In this document: piece by piece, positions 34,518 through 44,207 of the stretch | How the letters are laid out: each line of letters opens with the position of its first letter | Position numbering within the stretch: the stretch's first letter is position 1 | Assembly: GCA_963728545.1 (NCBI GenBank) | Contig: CAVSKO010000002.1 | Coordinates: 1,240,001-1,304,000, forward strand | Source: DASUNP01 sp963728545 | Lineage (GTDB): Bacteria; Acidobacteriota; Blastocatellia; UBA7656 | DNA length: 64,000 bases | Direction of reading: 5' to 3' | The notes under the pieces: generated by a model | The model's database searches: none | What the model was told of the DNA's origin: nothing | The model's input: the letters and a program-made list of their open reading frames with translations, nothing else | Made by a program: the position numbers and the translations under genes

Positions 34518-36291
34518 TTGGTTTTAAAAAAAATATCGGACATACTCGGTTCTAGACGTGCGATTGCGATCACGCTCACGCTTTCTGCGCTCGTCGTCGC
34601 CTCAATCATAGTCTCCCCGTTCTACCTTTCGCGCAGCGCCCCCGGCCCCGACGGCAACCCCGTCTCGAAGCCTATTTCTACGCACGACATGGCCCAGCAT
34701 CTTGCCGTCATGTCGCAATTCGATCTTGTACTGAGAACGGGCATCATCTACCCCAGGTGGCAGCCCGACTTTAACAAAGGGTACGGGCTGGCCTGGACGA
34801 ACTTCTATCAACCGGGATTCTTTTACCAGACATCGCTCGTCAACCTTGTATTCAACGACTGGATCAAAACGCTGTTCGCGCTATCGATCCTCGGACTCGC
34901 CGCTTCGGGTCTCACCTTTTATCTGCTGGCGCGGCTGTTTTATAACAGGTGGGCGGCGGCGATCGCCGCGCTGCTTTACATGATTTTGCCTTATCACACG
35001 CTCGACCTTTACTGGCGCGGGGCGATGCCAGAGCTACAGGGCTTTATACTGGTGCCGCTTATTCTTTACTTCGCATTCAAAGCGGGCGCGGAGGCGAAGT
35101 CTCGCCATATGGCGGGCCTGGGCCTGTTTTTATGGGCTTTACCTGCTGACACACTTCCCCGTCGCATACCTGTTGAGTTATACGCTGGTCCTGTACGCGC
35201 TGATCTGGGCCTACAGCGCAAGGGACTGGAAGATAGTGTTGCGTATAGGCGTCGGGATGGGCCTTGGGCTTATGCTGAGCGCCGTCTATCTGCTGCCCGC
35301 GTCGCTTGAGTACAAGCACACGCATGAACACTTCACAACAATCTTTCCTTATCACGACAGCTATATAACGCTTCGGCGAGCCATAAGCATTTTTCATAAG
35401 AATATAGACCTTTCGTTTATCGGCCAGACGGTGGCGTTATTAGTCGCGCTGGCGATTATTGCGCTGCTCGCGCGCGCCAACAACAGGCGCATTGAAAGTT
35501 CGGGAGAGGCTCGTGGGGCTGAGTCGCTCAAAAGATTGCAGACTCGCATGTGGATCATCCTCGGCGTCGTGACAACTTTCATGAGCACGGGGTTATCGAT
35601 CTACATTTCCAAGCTGATTCCAAAGATAGAGAGCGTCTCTTTCGCGTGGCGGTGGCTGGTCATCACAGGCTTTTTCGCCGCGCTTCTGTTCGCCGCGGCC
35701 ATAGACAGGTTGCGCAATCAGACGGGGATTTTGAAATGGGGATATAGAATCGTTCTGGCGTCGGTTCTGATACTGAATATCTGGATCACTTCGAAGAGCG
35801 TTATTTCCAACGCGCTTTCCAACCCGACGCTTAGCCCGCCCCCAAACCATGTTGAAGAAGCTTTTATTCCTAAAGGAGGCGCACTCCCTTACGATCTGCC
35901 GGACTCGCCTCTGGCGAGGACGGCTCCCGAAGGCGGGGCCGTAGAGATTCTCCGCTGGGAGCCTCTTCACCGAGAGATAGGAGTCTCCAGCACGTCTCCG
36001 ATTGTGCTTCGGCTAAGAACGTATAACTTCCCCGGCTGGGTTGCTCGCGTGGATGGCAACGATAAGGAGATTTTTACCGGCGGAGATGGGGCGCAATTGA
36101 TCACGCTGGAACCGGGCAAACACAAAGTCGAGGTGTCGTTTGCCAGCACGCCTCCGCGAACCGCGGGCTCAGCGATCACAATACTCGCTTTTGTGATTAT
36201 TCTGGGTTTGATCGGGGTGGATTATCGCCGCAGAAACAGGGGCAGTATCGAGATACCGGACAAGCCGCTTGAGCAATTGGCAGAGGCATAG
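34518..36291 (+). CDS. polytopic membrane protein (PTPS-related type), frameshifted at 35127-35131
   Basis: The frame starts at TTG 34518 after an AGGGGGGCGC ribosome site. It reads ISTHDMAQHLAVMSQ and then membrane segments up to about residue 204, and then runs out of frame. Deleting one T from the TTTTT run at 35127-35131 joins LGLGLF to YGLYLLTHFPVAYLLSYTLV and on to a stop at 36291, giving about 590 residues. The intact protein would have about ten membrane segments and a C-terminal domain ending IPDKPLEQLAEA, as in the 6-pyruvoyl-tetrahydropterin-synthase-related membrane family. This is the second break in neighbouring membrane genes. Confidence 0.72.
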
Positions 36292-36317
36292 ATAACCTGC
36301 CGCCGTTGGCTAACCAT

Positions 36318-36711
36318 TTACCTGACCCACATCTCGTGGACCCATCCTTCTCTCATAAAGTTATCGCCCTCTATAACTCTGACCTTTACCTTTCCGGTTG
36401 CGGTTCTCAAGGATACGAACTTTCGTCTTGTTCGGGGCCGTGAAGACCTTCTCGGATTGGATAAGCGCATCTACACCGCCGCCGCCGTAAGAGAGCGTCT
36501 CTATCAAATCGTTAAATGCTTTCTCGTCGACTGCGACGAATATCTCGTTACGGCCCTCTAAGAACAGTTGCGCATCCGTGCCTGGGCCGCGTTCAACCGG
36601 TTCAACAGCATTAGAGTTTGCTGAAGGAGCAGGCTCGCCGCCCCTGCCGCACGCAGAAGAGTAAAAAGAGGCGAGAAGAATCAGGACTACGATTGCGACC
36701 CTCTTGCACAT
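36318..36711 (-). CDS. small secreted lipoprotein with SH3-like tail, frameshifted at about 36398
   Basis: From ATG 36711 a lipoprotein signal is visible (CKRVAIVVLILLASFYSSAC, acylated cysteine after SSA). The frame then reads NEIFVAVDEKAF and KVFTAPNKTKVRILENRNRK before an early stop near 36361. Removing one base from GGTTGCGG (36398/36399) instead gives ENRTGKVKVRVIEGDNF, ending in HEMWVR with a stop at 36318-36320, about 130 residues and like a bacterial SH3 domain. ATG 36711 is two bases after the stop of ispH, so they are co-transcribed. Earlier in-frame starts upstream (36891) lie inside ispH and are not credible. Confidence 0.6.
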
Positions 36712-36713
36712 AA

Positions 36714-37988
36714 TTATTCGAAGCAGAAGTTGACTATGCGGTCGATCACCTCGCCCACTATTCGGTCGGGTGTAGAAGCGCCGGCCGTCACGCCAATCGT
36801 GACGTGACCTGCGGGCATCCACCCTTCGGTCACAATCTCTTCTAACTCTCCTACGGGCTTGTGTCGGATTTGAGACGCAGACAATATGCAACGGCTCTCA
36901 TTGATATGAAAAGCGGGCATGTGATGGGCAGAAATCTCGGCGAGGTGGCCCGTGTTGCTGCTGTTGTAGCCGCCTATGACTATCATCAGATCGACATCCT
37001 CAAGCACCAGCTTGCTCACGGCGTCCTGCCGGTCCTGCGTCGCCGTGCATATCGTGTCGAAGTGGCGGAAGCGGTCGGCGACAGCTTGAGCGCCGTGTCT
37101 TTGCTCGATGGCCTGGCGAAACATCTCGGCTATCTCAAGCGACTCGCTGCTTAGCATAGTCGTCTGATTGGCGAGCCCTACGCGGGAAAGGTCGCGGTCG
37201 GGATCAAATCCTGGGGGGCAAGCATCGGCAAATCGCTTCAAGAAATCGTCGCGGTCGCCGCCCTCGACTATGTAACGACAAACATAGGCGGCCTCTTCTT
37301 TATCGTACACGATCAGGTAGGTTCCGGATTCGTACTTTCCGGTTTGCGAGCTTGTGGCGCGCGTCTCTTCGTGAACGTGTTTGCCGTGAATGATCGCGGT
37401 GAACCCTTCTTTCGCGTACTTTTCAACGCGCTTCCAGACAGCTATCACCGACCCGCAGGTCGTGTTGACGACGAGACAGCCTTTCTGCTGTAGCGCCTGG
37501 TACTCGCCTATCGGAGCGCCGAAGGCAGGGATCAAGACAATGTCATCGGCGGTCACGTTAGCGAATCGCTCCGCGTTATCAGAAGTTGAGTCTATAAACT
37601 CAATTCCCATTTCGCTCAACCGCGAGTTGACGCGAGGGTTATGAATGATCTCGTTGGTAAGAAAGATTCTTCTATTCGGAAACTGGCGGTGCGTTTCGTA
37701 AGCCAGGTTCAGGGCAAAGTTGACGCCGTAACAGAAGCCGAACTCTTCGGCCAGCCGGAAAGTCAATCGTCCGATGTTGAGAGTGTTGCCCTGGCTTTTA
37801 ATCTTCTCGACAAGCTCGCTGTGATAATCCGAGATCAGGGTCTCGCGGATTTCACCTTTGAGGCCGAACCCCCGCCGCACGACATTCGCGCGAGAACTAT
37901 CGGGCGCGCTTGTTTGCTTCGTGTTATCTGTTTCTGTTGATATGTCTTCCACCTGATCGAGTGTAGCAACCGCAAAATGGTATTGCAA
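36714..37988 (-). CDS. ispH: 4-hydroxy-3-methylbut-2-enyl diphosphate reductase
   Basis: A 424-residue long-form IspH, the last enzyme of the MEP isoprenoid pathway, converting HMBPP to IPP and DMAPP at a [4Fe-4S] cluster. Cluster cysteines are in FGFCYGVNFALN, VNTTCGSVIAVW and TICTATQDRQDAV; the HEETRATSSQ segment carries the active-site histidine/glutamate neighbourhood. The first ~75 residues are an extension found in the long IspH type. The annotated start is TTG 37988; a later GTG near 37952 is possible. The small lipoprotein follows after two bases. Confidence 0.93.
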   Translation of the reverse strand: MQYHFAVATLDQVEDISTETDNTKQTSAPDSSRANVVRRGFGLKGEIRETLISDYHSELVEKIKSQGNTLNIGRLTFRLAEEFGFCYGVNFALNLAYETHRQFPNRRIFLTNEIIHNPRVNSRLSEMGIEFIDSTSDNAERFANVTADDIVLIPAFGAPIGEYQALQQKGCLVVNTTCGSVIAVWKRVEKYAKEGFTAIIHGKHVHEETRATSSQTGKYESGTYLIVYDKEEAAYVCRYIVEGGDRDDFLKRFADACPPGFDPDRDLSRVGLANQTTMLSSESLEIAEMFRQAIEQRHGAQAVADRFRHFDTICTATQDRQDAVSKLVLEDVDLMIVIGGYNSSNTGHLAEISAHHMPAFHINESRCILSASQIRHKPVGELEEIVTEGWMPAGHVTIGVTAGASTPDRIVGEVIDRIVNFCFE

Positions 37989-38051
37989 CAGCAGCTACCC
38001 GCCGCCCAGAGTCTATTCATTCTCTCAAATCGCTCTGGAAGAGCGAAAGAT

Positions 38052-38080
38052 ATTAGCCGGTGGAGCAATCACCGGCTAAT
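38052..38080 (-). terminator. hairpin terminator downstream of the 38151 gene
   Basis: ATTAGCCGGTG at 38052-38062 and CACCGGCTAAT at 38070-38080 pair perfectly over 11 bp around a seven-base loop. On the minus strand it lies after the stop of the 38151-38816 gene and is followed by ATCTTTCG. A second small hairpin, TTGCCCC/GGGGCAA, is 15 bases nearer the gene. Confidence 0.65.
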
Positions 38081-38150
38081 GTCCGTTTGCCCCTCTGGGG
38101 CAATTATTAATTCGCGGCCTCTAAGAATGAATAGGCACTGACCAGCCGCC

Positions 38151-38816
38151 TCATTGTAAAACCGCCTTTGTATCAAGCGCCGGGACTTCGATTGACAGCA
38201 CGCGGTTCGATTCGTCTACGATAACTATCGCTTCATACCCTTCGCCAAGCGTGACTATGAAGCTGTTCGCCCTGATCTTTGCGCTCCCGGTATTGTATAT
38301 AGTCTTTTCTTTAAGCTCGACCTCGGCCACGTACTGGCGCAGCCCGGCTTGAGGTGTTAGCACGGTAAACCGTTGCGGCCCTCGATTGTTCATGTCGAAC
38401 TTGTTGATTAACAGCTCGTAATGATGCCATACGTTCTTGTCCAGCAACATAACCTCTTCGCCTACGGTGACGGTCCGCTCGCTGCGCCTGCCGTATGCTT
38501 CGATCACAACGCGCGCGACACCTGCTTCAAACTGCATAGAGTATTTCTGCAAGCGCTCACCTGCGCCCGTTTCAACCTCATATCGAATCAGACGGCCGCC
38601 GCTCAACTCCGTCATCGCCGTGATCTTCTGAGGCGCAGTGCCGGAAGTAATCTCGGTCGAGCTTTTCACAACCAGTCTTTGCTCGGCGAAGGTCTGTTCG
38701 AATCGCTCGACCCCTACCGATTTTTTATTGAGCACTATATTGTACGAGCCCGTTCGAGGCTCGCGCCCCCCGGCCTGCACAAGCAAGGAAACAACCGCCA
38801 GTATGATAGCCAGCAC
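38151..38816 (-). CDS. secreted protein of unknown function
   Basis: A 221-residue protein with a short signal peptide (MLAIILAVVSLLVQAGG). The mature part is a continuous set of beta strands (GSYNIVLNKKSVGVERFEQT, KYSMQFEAGVARVVIEAYGR, YVAEVELKEKTIYNTGSAKI) with few helices, like the soluble periplasmic lipid-handling folds. The GTG 38816 start has a GAGGT site. I do not recognise a specific family. It is divergent from the TPR membrane-protein gene at 38985 over 168 bases. Confidence 0.6.
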   Translation of the reverse strand: MLAIILAVVSLLVQAGGREPRTGSYNIVLNKKSVGVERFEQTFAEQRLVVKSSTEITSGTAPQKITAMTELSGGRLIRYEVETGAGERLQKYSMQFEAGVARVVIEAYGRRSERTVTVGEEVMLLDKNVWHHYELLINKFDMNNRGPQRFTVLTPQAGLRQYVAEVELKEKTIYNTGSAKIRANSFIVTLGEGYEAIVIVDESNRVLSIEVPALDTKAVLQ

Positions 38817-38984
38817 CTTGATACACCTCGCTCTCGATTTTCATGTAACTCTACCCTATATCTCCGGCTTGAACTAGACCGGAGTCGCGGCTGGTTGACA
38901 GGTCAGAACGCGCGCGATAACATTTTCTTCACCGAAAAAGCGTCTATTTAGGCCTTTATATATCAATACAAAGCAAGGGGTTTA

Positions 38985-40955
38985 ATGAGAAAGAGGAAGC
39001 GGTCGCGCCCGCAAAAGCCAGAGCCGGAACAGCAGTCGTCAGGCTTTCATTTTTCGCGTAAATGGGTAATCGGGTTAATACTCGGAATCACTTTTCTGGG
39101 CTTCGCCAACACGATTAATAACCAGTTTGCATATGACGATCAAACCCAGATACTCCAAAACCTGCTGATTCGCGATTTCAATAATCTCCCCACCGCATTC
39201 ACGAAAGAGGTCTGGTTCTTTCGCGCCCTACAGGATCGTGACCCGAACCAGGAGGAAGGCAGGCCGACGACGCCTTATTACAGGCCGATTTTCACCGTCT
39301 ACCTGATGGTGGGCTGGCACCTGTTCAGCGATTGGGCGCAATACTGGCACCTGGCGAACATCTTGATGCACCTGATAGCCGTTTACTTCGTGTTTCTGAT
39401 ACTGGAGAAGGTGACGAATAATTTGAAGCTGACGGCCATCGCCACGATACTGTTCGCTGTTCATCCGTTGCGCGTAGAATCTGTCGCCTGGATAAGCGGG
39501 GTGACGGACCTTTTTCTCGCAGTCTTTCTACTACCATCCTTCTACCTGTACATACGCTATAGAGAGAACGGCCAAGGAAAATATCTGCTCGGATCCTTAG
39601 GGCTGTTCCTGCTGGCTGCGTTCTCGAAAGAGCCTGCGGTCGCGTTGCCGGTATTCATCGTCGCTTACGAGATGTTCATCATAAACCGGGGCGAGAAATT
39701 AATTAAGAAATTTGAGCGAGGGGCGCTTTACGGGGCAATCTTCTTTGTCGTGTCGGTGGTCTACTTTGTTATGAGGTATAAAGCCCTCGGATTCGTCTTT
39801 CATCACAGCCAATATACCTCGCACCCGTTCGGAGCGATTTTACTCACCATACCGCTGGTTATATGCAAATACCTCGCGCTGCTTATATGGCCCTTCTGGC
39901 CGGTCAAGCTTTCGCTCTTTCATGCCACCTATCTTGTTCTCACACCATTTTCGATTAGATTCATTCTGCCGCTGCTCATAGTCATAGCCATAACGGTCGC
40001 GCTGTGGCAGTTGCGCAAATCCTCGATAGCCAGATTTGCAGCATTATGGTTCGCCATACATTTGCTGCCCGTGCTGAACCTGAGCGCGTTCGGCGAAGAA
40101 TTCATGGTGCAGGAGCGATATGTTTACATTCCGTCAATCGGATTCTCTCTGCTGCTGGCTATGGCGCTCGAAAGATTCCCGTTTGAAAGACTGATAGGCG
40201 GATACAATCGAAGACAGCTACAAACGGCTGTCGTGGCGGTCCTCGTGCTCGTAATGACCGGAACCACTCTCGGTCAGAACAAGGTGTGGAAAGACGATTT
40301 GACGCTCTGGGAATACGGAGTCAGGGCAGCCCCCGACCAGACAATGCCCTACTTCATACTCGGCCACAAGCAGATAAGTCGCAATAATACGCAAGCGGTC
40401 GTTGAAAATTTCGAGAACTTTATGAAGCTCAACCCGAATAACGCGGTAGTCATCGCCAACCTGGCGGCGGCTCACCTGTTTATGTATGAGCTGACGAATG
40501 ATCGCGCGCATATAGACCGCTCGATTGCGTTGGGCGAGAGGGGCCTGAAGATAACAGACAAGTACGGGCCTCTGTGGGACACGCTGGGCAAAGCATACAC
40601 GTACAATACCGAGCTTAGGAATTTCACGCGCGCTCACTACTTTTTCGATCAGGGGCTGAAGCTGCAACCTGAAAACGCCATGATTCATTATCACAAGGGC
40701 ACGACCTACACTCTGGAACAAAAGTTTGATCTCGCCTTGCCATACCTTGAGACCGCGCGCCAGTTGGAGCCGGGCCTGCCCGACATTTACAAAGTGCTGG
40801 GTTATATCTATCGCGCTCGCGGGCAGAACCAGGAAGCCATCGCCAATCTAAGCACCTATCTGCAGATGGCCCCCATGGGGCGGGATGAACAAGAGGTGAG
40901 AAAAATCCTCGAAGATGCGCAAGCGCAGGTTCGCAAAGAGACTCCTAAAAGCTGA
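38985..40955 (+). CDS. TPR-containing polytopic membrane protein (TMTC/PMT-like)
   Basis: A 656-residue protein. The N-terminus is cytoplasmic and basic (RKRKRSRPQKPEPEQQ). About ten membrane segments follow, from WVIGLILGITFLGFANTI to VVAVLVLVMTGTTL. The first loop (FAYDDQTQIL) has the acidic pair typical of GT-C mannosyltransferases of the TMTC/PMT type. From about 450 to the end are TPR repeats (MKLNPNNAVVIANLAAAHL, HYHKGTTYTLEQKFDLALP, IYRARGQNQEAIANLSTYLQ). O-mannosylation or protein glycosylation is a possible role, inferred from the family. ATG 38985 has an AAGGGG ribosome site. Confidence 0.82.
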   Translation: MRKRKRSRPQKPEPEQQSSGFHFSRKWVIGLILGITFLGFANTINNQFAYDDQTQILQNLLIRDFNNLPTAFTKEVWFFRALQDRDPNQEEGRPTTPYYRPIFTVYLMVGWHLFSDWAQYWHLANILMHLIAVYFVFLILEKVTNNLKLTAIATILFAVHPLRVESVAWISGVTDLFLAVFLLPSFYLYIRYRENGQGKYLLGSLGLFLLAAFSKEPAVALPVFIVAYEMFIINRGEKLIKKFERGALYGAIFFVVSVVYFVMRYKALGFVFHHSQYTSHPFGAILLTIPLVICKYLALLIWPFWPVKLSLFHATYLVLTPFSIRFILPLLIVIAITVALWQLRKSSIARFAALWFAIHLLPVLNLSAFGEEFMVQERYVYIPSIGFSLLLAMALERFPFERLIGGYNRRQLQTAVVAVLVLVMTGTTLGQNKVWKDDLTLWEYGVRAAPDQTMPYFILGHKQISRNNTQAVVENFENFMKLNPNNAVVIANLAAAHLFMYELTNDRAHIDRSIALGERGLKITDKYGPLWDTLGKAYTYNTELRNFTRAHYFFDQGLKLQPENAMIHYHKGTTYTLEQKFDLALPYLETARQLEPGLPDIYKVLGYIYRARGQNQEAIANLSTYLQMAPMGRDEQEVRKILEDAQAQVRKETPKS

Positions 40956-40967
40956 ACGTAAGACCTT

Positions 40968-41002
40968 CGGGAGAGAAACCTTGATATAAGGTTTCTCTCC
41001 CG
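40968..41002. terminator. bidirectional terminator between convergent genes
   Basis: CGGGAGAGAAACCTT at 40968-40982 and AAGGTTTCTCTCCCG at 40988-41002 form a perfect 15-bp stem with a five-base loop. It sits between the stops at 40955 (plus) and 41009 (minus), so it can serve both. Confidence 0.85.
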
Positions 41003-41008
41003 GCTTTG

Positions 41009-42520
41009 CTATTTACCCGCATTCTGTTTGAGCGCGGTTTCGATGGCAGCCTTCAGCGATTCGCGGCTCCTATCCTTCACCCTTCGCCCGTTTATAAAGA
41101 CGGTGGGCGTAGAATTCACGCCCACTTTCATTCCGTCTTTGAGGTCACGGCGAACTTTTTCGGCGAACTTATTCGAATCCAGCGCCGCGTCGAATTTCGG
41201 TCGATCAAGCCCCACCTGAGTCGCGTACTCTTTCAACTTCGGGACTTCGAGCGCCGTCTGATTCTGAAAAAGAATCGCGATGTACTCCCAGTACTTGCCC
41301 TGCTCGCGCGCGGCCTCGGCCGCCTCGGCTGCTTTGAAGGCAAAGGTGTGCTGTTCTAACGGAAAATCGCGCACGACAAGTTTTATCTTATCGCCAAACT
41401 CGGCTGCGACTGCTTCGAGCACCGGCTGTGATTTCGCGCAGCTCGGGCACTGAAAGTCTGTGAACTCAACGATGGTCACCGTAGCAGTCTGGTTGCCCTT
41501 CATCGGCTGATCGTCAATCGCAATATTGTAAGTCGGTGGTTCCGGCTCCGGCAGAGAAACCTGTACTGCCGCCCCCTTGCGAAGCTGCTCGGCGAATGCC
41601 CCTTCGGCGCGTCGCGATTCTTGCTGCGCGAGATACTGCATGATCTGTGGCTTCAACTGGGCGTATTCGCCGTTGATCTTCGCTTTATTCTCCTCATAAA
41701 ACTTCTGCGCGTCGGCTTCCGCGACAGGTTTTACTTTAGACGTGACTTCCGCCTCTATCAGAGCGCGGGCAGTTATTTTGCGCTTAAGCGCCTCTTGCTC
41801 AAGCAGCGTGTCATTGATCTTTAATTCGAGCTGTTGCTTTCTGAGTTCGTAAATCTGCTCCTGCAATTCATAGATCATAGGCCGCAACGAATCTTCAACG
41901 TCCCCGGACGTGATGCGCTCGCCGTTGACCGTAGCAAACAAACGCGCTCGCTCGGCCTCGGTCGCGGGCGGAGTCGCTTCGGCGACGATTATCTTCACGT
42001 CGGCAGCCGCCCGCAGACGTTTTGCAAGCTCAGCCGCTTCCGTGCGCTGCCGGTCGGCTTTTATATATTCGATGATGTCTTTTTTGACGTCTTTGAACTC
42101 GCCGTTGATGCGCGTCTTGTTCTGATCGTAAAAAGCCTGGGCTTCTGCTTCGGTCGGTTCTTTAGCTTTAGCTACTATCTCTTGCTCTATCAATTTAGTG
42201 GCGGTCGTCCCGCGCTTTTTCGCTTCCGCTTCCAGCAGTTTCGAGTTGACCTGCAGATCAACCTCGCGCTTTCGAGCGGTTATTATCTCCTGTTGCAAAG
42301 CCTGAATGCGATTCGCGATAGGCTCTTCAATATCCTTGACCTTTATCTGGACGCCGTTGACGGTTGCGATCACGTCCGGCAAAGGCTTCCCCTCGCAGCC
42401 GCAATCCTCTTTAGCCGAGGCTGGCTTTGCGGGCGAGTTTGCCGGTGAAGCGGTCTGTGCCTGCGCAAGCGGTGCGAAGCAGAACAAAATTGTAAGAACA
42501 CCCGATACAAGTCTTTTCAT
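41009..42520 (-). CDS. DsbA-family thioredoxin-like protein with duplicated SurA-like N-terminal domain
   Basis: A 503-residue secreted protein. ATG 42520 (MKRLVSGVLT) has a GGAGAAGG ribosome site; an in-frame upstream start is less likely. Signal peptide at about 1-22. Two similar parvulin-chaperone (SurA N-like) stretches follow, at about 45-180 (DVIATVNGVQIKVKDIEEPI) and about 195-325 (FATVNGERITSGDVEDSL). The C-terminal DsbA-like domain has the redox motif CPSC at residues 358-361 and the cis-proline loop NSTPTVFINGRRV. It may form or reshuffle disulfides in the copper and haem proteins encoded upstream. Confidence 0.85.
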   Translation of the reverse strand: MKRLVSGVLTILFCFAPLAQAQTASPANSPAKPASAKEDCGCEGKPLPDVIATVNGVQIKVKDIEEPIANRIQALQQEIITARKREVDLQVNSKLLEAEAKKRGTTATKLIEQEIVAKAKEPTEAEAQAFYDQNKTRINGEFKDVKKDIIEYIKADRQRTEAAELAKRLRAAADVKIIVAEATPPATEAERARLFATVNGERITSGDVEDSLRPMIYELQEQIYELRKQQLELKINDTLLEQEALKRKITARALIEAEVTSKVKPVAEADAQKFYEENKAKINGEYAQLKPQIMQYLAQQESRRAEGAFAEQLRKGAAVQVSLPEPEPPTYNIAIDDQPMKGNQTATVTIVEFTDFQCPSCAKSQPVLEAVAAEFGDKIKLVVRDFPLEQHTFAFKAAEAAEAAREQGKYWEYIAILFQNQTALEVPKLKEYATQVGLDRPKFDAALDSNKFAEKVRRDLKDGMKVGVNSTPTVFINGRRVKDRSRESLKAAIETALKQNAGK

Positions 42521-42565
42521 TACCTTCTCCAATCGAGAGAGCACAGGCTTGCTTCTCTCGCCCTT

Positions 42566-44149
42566 TCATTCTTTTGGTATGATCCTCTCACTCAAGGGCA
42601 AATACTGTTTTTTATCAATATCAATTCCGACTACGTAAGACCCCGCCGCGCCCACGCGGCGATTGGGGCCGAACGTCATGGGTGGCAGCACGCCCGTATT
42701 GAAGTTTCGCAGTTGTTCGAGCGAATTTACAAGCCCGGCGCGACTCAAATTGCGGCTGCTCGCCTTGGTCGCCTCTACAAAGACCTTCGCAGCCGCAAAT
42801 GCTACGGACTGGAACGCGGGGCTGCGAATCTCCGCTCCCGATTTCTGCATGACGGCCATGAACTCTTTGAAATCGGAGGCGCTGGGGAGTGAAACTGGAT
42901 AGGATAGAAAAGTCTTCTTCGCGACCGCGGGAGAGATTGCGAAAGCGCCTCGACCGATCATGAGCGAAGAGCTTACCAGACCCGCTTCCAGTTTTTGGCG
43001 CTCGACCTGCTCGGCGAACGCCGTGAAGTGGTCCGCTCCTCCGAAAAAGAATATGTAATCCGGCTTCTTAGCGATCATCGCCTGCACGGCGGTTTCGGCC
43101 GAAAATTTTTGGCCGCTATAAGCCTGCTCCATTACTATCTCCATCGAATAAAGCTTTGCCTGCGCCTTCAAGCCCGCGAGCGCATCAAGGTCGAAGTCGC
43201 CGCCGGTGTAGACAACGCCGAGCCTGACGGCAGAAGCATGCGCAACCTTTGACGCGATAAAATCAACCAGCGAGCGAGCCTGCTCGCCAAAGCTGGGGAG
43301 AAAATAAAAGATATATCGGTTGGGCACGCGCGGCATGCGCGGTGACAAAGTTATCGGCCCGACGAGCGGAACTTGATTCTGCCCCAGAAACTCGTTCGCC
43401 GACGCGCTGCCCGCCGGCTCAAAGCTCCCTACCAGAGCGAATACACCTTGCCCATCGATCAATCGGCGGGTAGCTTCCAACGTCCCCTCCGCGTCACCTT
43501 TCGAATCCTCCACAACAAGCTCGACCCTGCGGTTGTAGACGCCGCCCTGCGAGTTGATCTCCTTGAAATAGGCTTCCAGGGCCAGTTTTATGTCTTCGCC
43601 GATTTTTGCAAGCGGCCCGCTCACGGGGAGCGCCGCGCCGACTTTGATATAATCATCCCCCAGCCCCGGTTCCGCATCCGACGCGGAGCCAAGCTTTCGC
43701 AAGTAGGCGATCAAGTCGGCCATCTGCGCGGCATTCATCTTGTACAGCGGCATTCCGGGATGGAGTTTTGCGCCGTCGGGGCCACGCCCTTCGGCGATTG
43801 CGCGAGCGAGGGTAGTCTCGTCGTAAGCCCTGCGCTCGCGATTTGTCAGCATAGACCTTTGCGGCGTGGTGAGAACATTCCAGGTGAGCGGAGGTGGCTG
43901 CAACCCGCCTTCCTTCGTGCCTTCTCCTCGCAGGCCGTGACAATTGGAGCAGGGGAAAGAGGAAGCGGGCAATTCAAGGCCACTGCTCCCGAGCAATGCC
44001 GTTATATCGCCCGCGCTGCTCTCGCCTTTCAGGTAAATCAGCCTGCCGCGCTTCTCCTGCTCTGAAAGCTCACCCGAAGCAGCGCTGCTCCCGACGAGCA
44101 ACGCCATAGCGGCAAGCGCGACAAGAAAAGTTATCTTTGCAGTATTCAC
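42566..44149 (-). CDS. cytochrome c / ABC-type periplasmic binding protein fusion
   Basis: A 527-residue protein. The signal peptide is about 1-25. Residues about 30-160 are a single-haem cytochrome c with the motif CSNCH (67-71) and a methionine-bearing loop (HPGMPLYKMNAAQMADLIAY). From about 165 to the end is a type I periplasmic binding protein of the Leu/Ile/Val family (IKVGAALPVSGPLAKIG, GVYNRRVELVVEDSKGD, GLVNSLEQLRNFNTGVLPPM). No ABC permease or ATPase lies nearby, so the binding domain may sense a ligand rather than import it. Start GTG 44149. The gene lies between the tandem-SCO and DsbA-like genes in one minus-strand run. Confidence 0.85.
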   Translation of the reverse strand: MNTAKITFLVALAAMALLVGSSAASGELSEQEKRGRLIYLKGESSAGDITALLGSSGLELPASSFPCSNCHGLRGEGTKEGGLQPPPLTWNVLTTPQRSMLTNRERRAYDETTLARAIAEGRGPDGAKLHPGMPLYKMNAAQMADLIAYLRKLGSASDAEPGLGDDYIKVGAALPVSGPLAKIGEDIKLALEAYFKEINSQGGVYNRRVELVVEDSKGDAEGTLEATRRLIDGQGVFALVGSFEPAGSASANEFLGQNQVPLVGPITLSPRMPRVPNRYIFYFLPSFGEQARSLVDFIASKVAHASAVRLGVVYTGGDFDLDALAGLKAQAKLYSMEIVMEQAYSGQKFSAETAVQAMIAKKPDYIFFFGGADHFTAFAEQVERQKLEAGLVSSSLMIGRGAFAISPAVAKKTFLSYPVSLPSASDFKEFMAVMQKSGAEIRSPAFQSVAFAAAKVFVEATKASSRNLSRAGLVNSLEQLRNFNTGVLPPMTFGPNRRVGAAGSYVVGIDIDKKQYLPLSERIIPKE

Positions 44150-44207
44150 GATTTGAATATATCTCGCATTGGTTAGAGACAGGCTCGGCTAGCCTATAAA
44201 CCTAGTG

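Noticed and set aside
36711..36891. Longer N-terminal extension of the small lipoprotein, starting inside ispH
   Set aside because: It overlaps ispH over its whole extent and lacks a signal sequence at its own start; the lipobox start at 36711 is clear.
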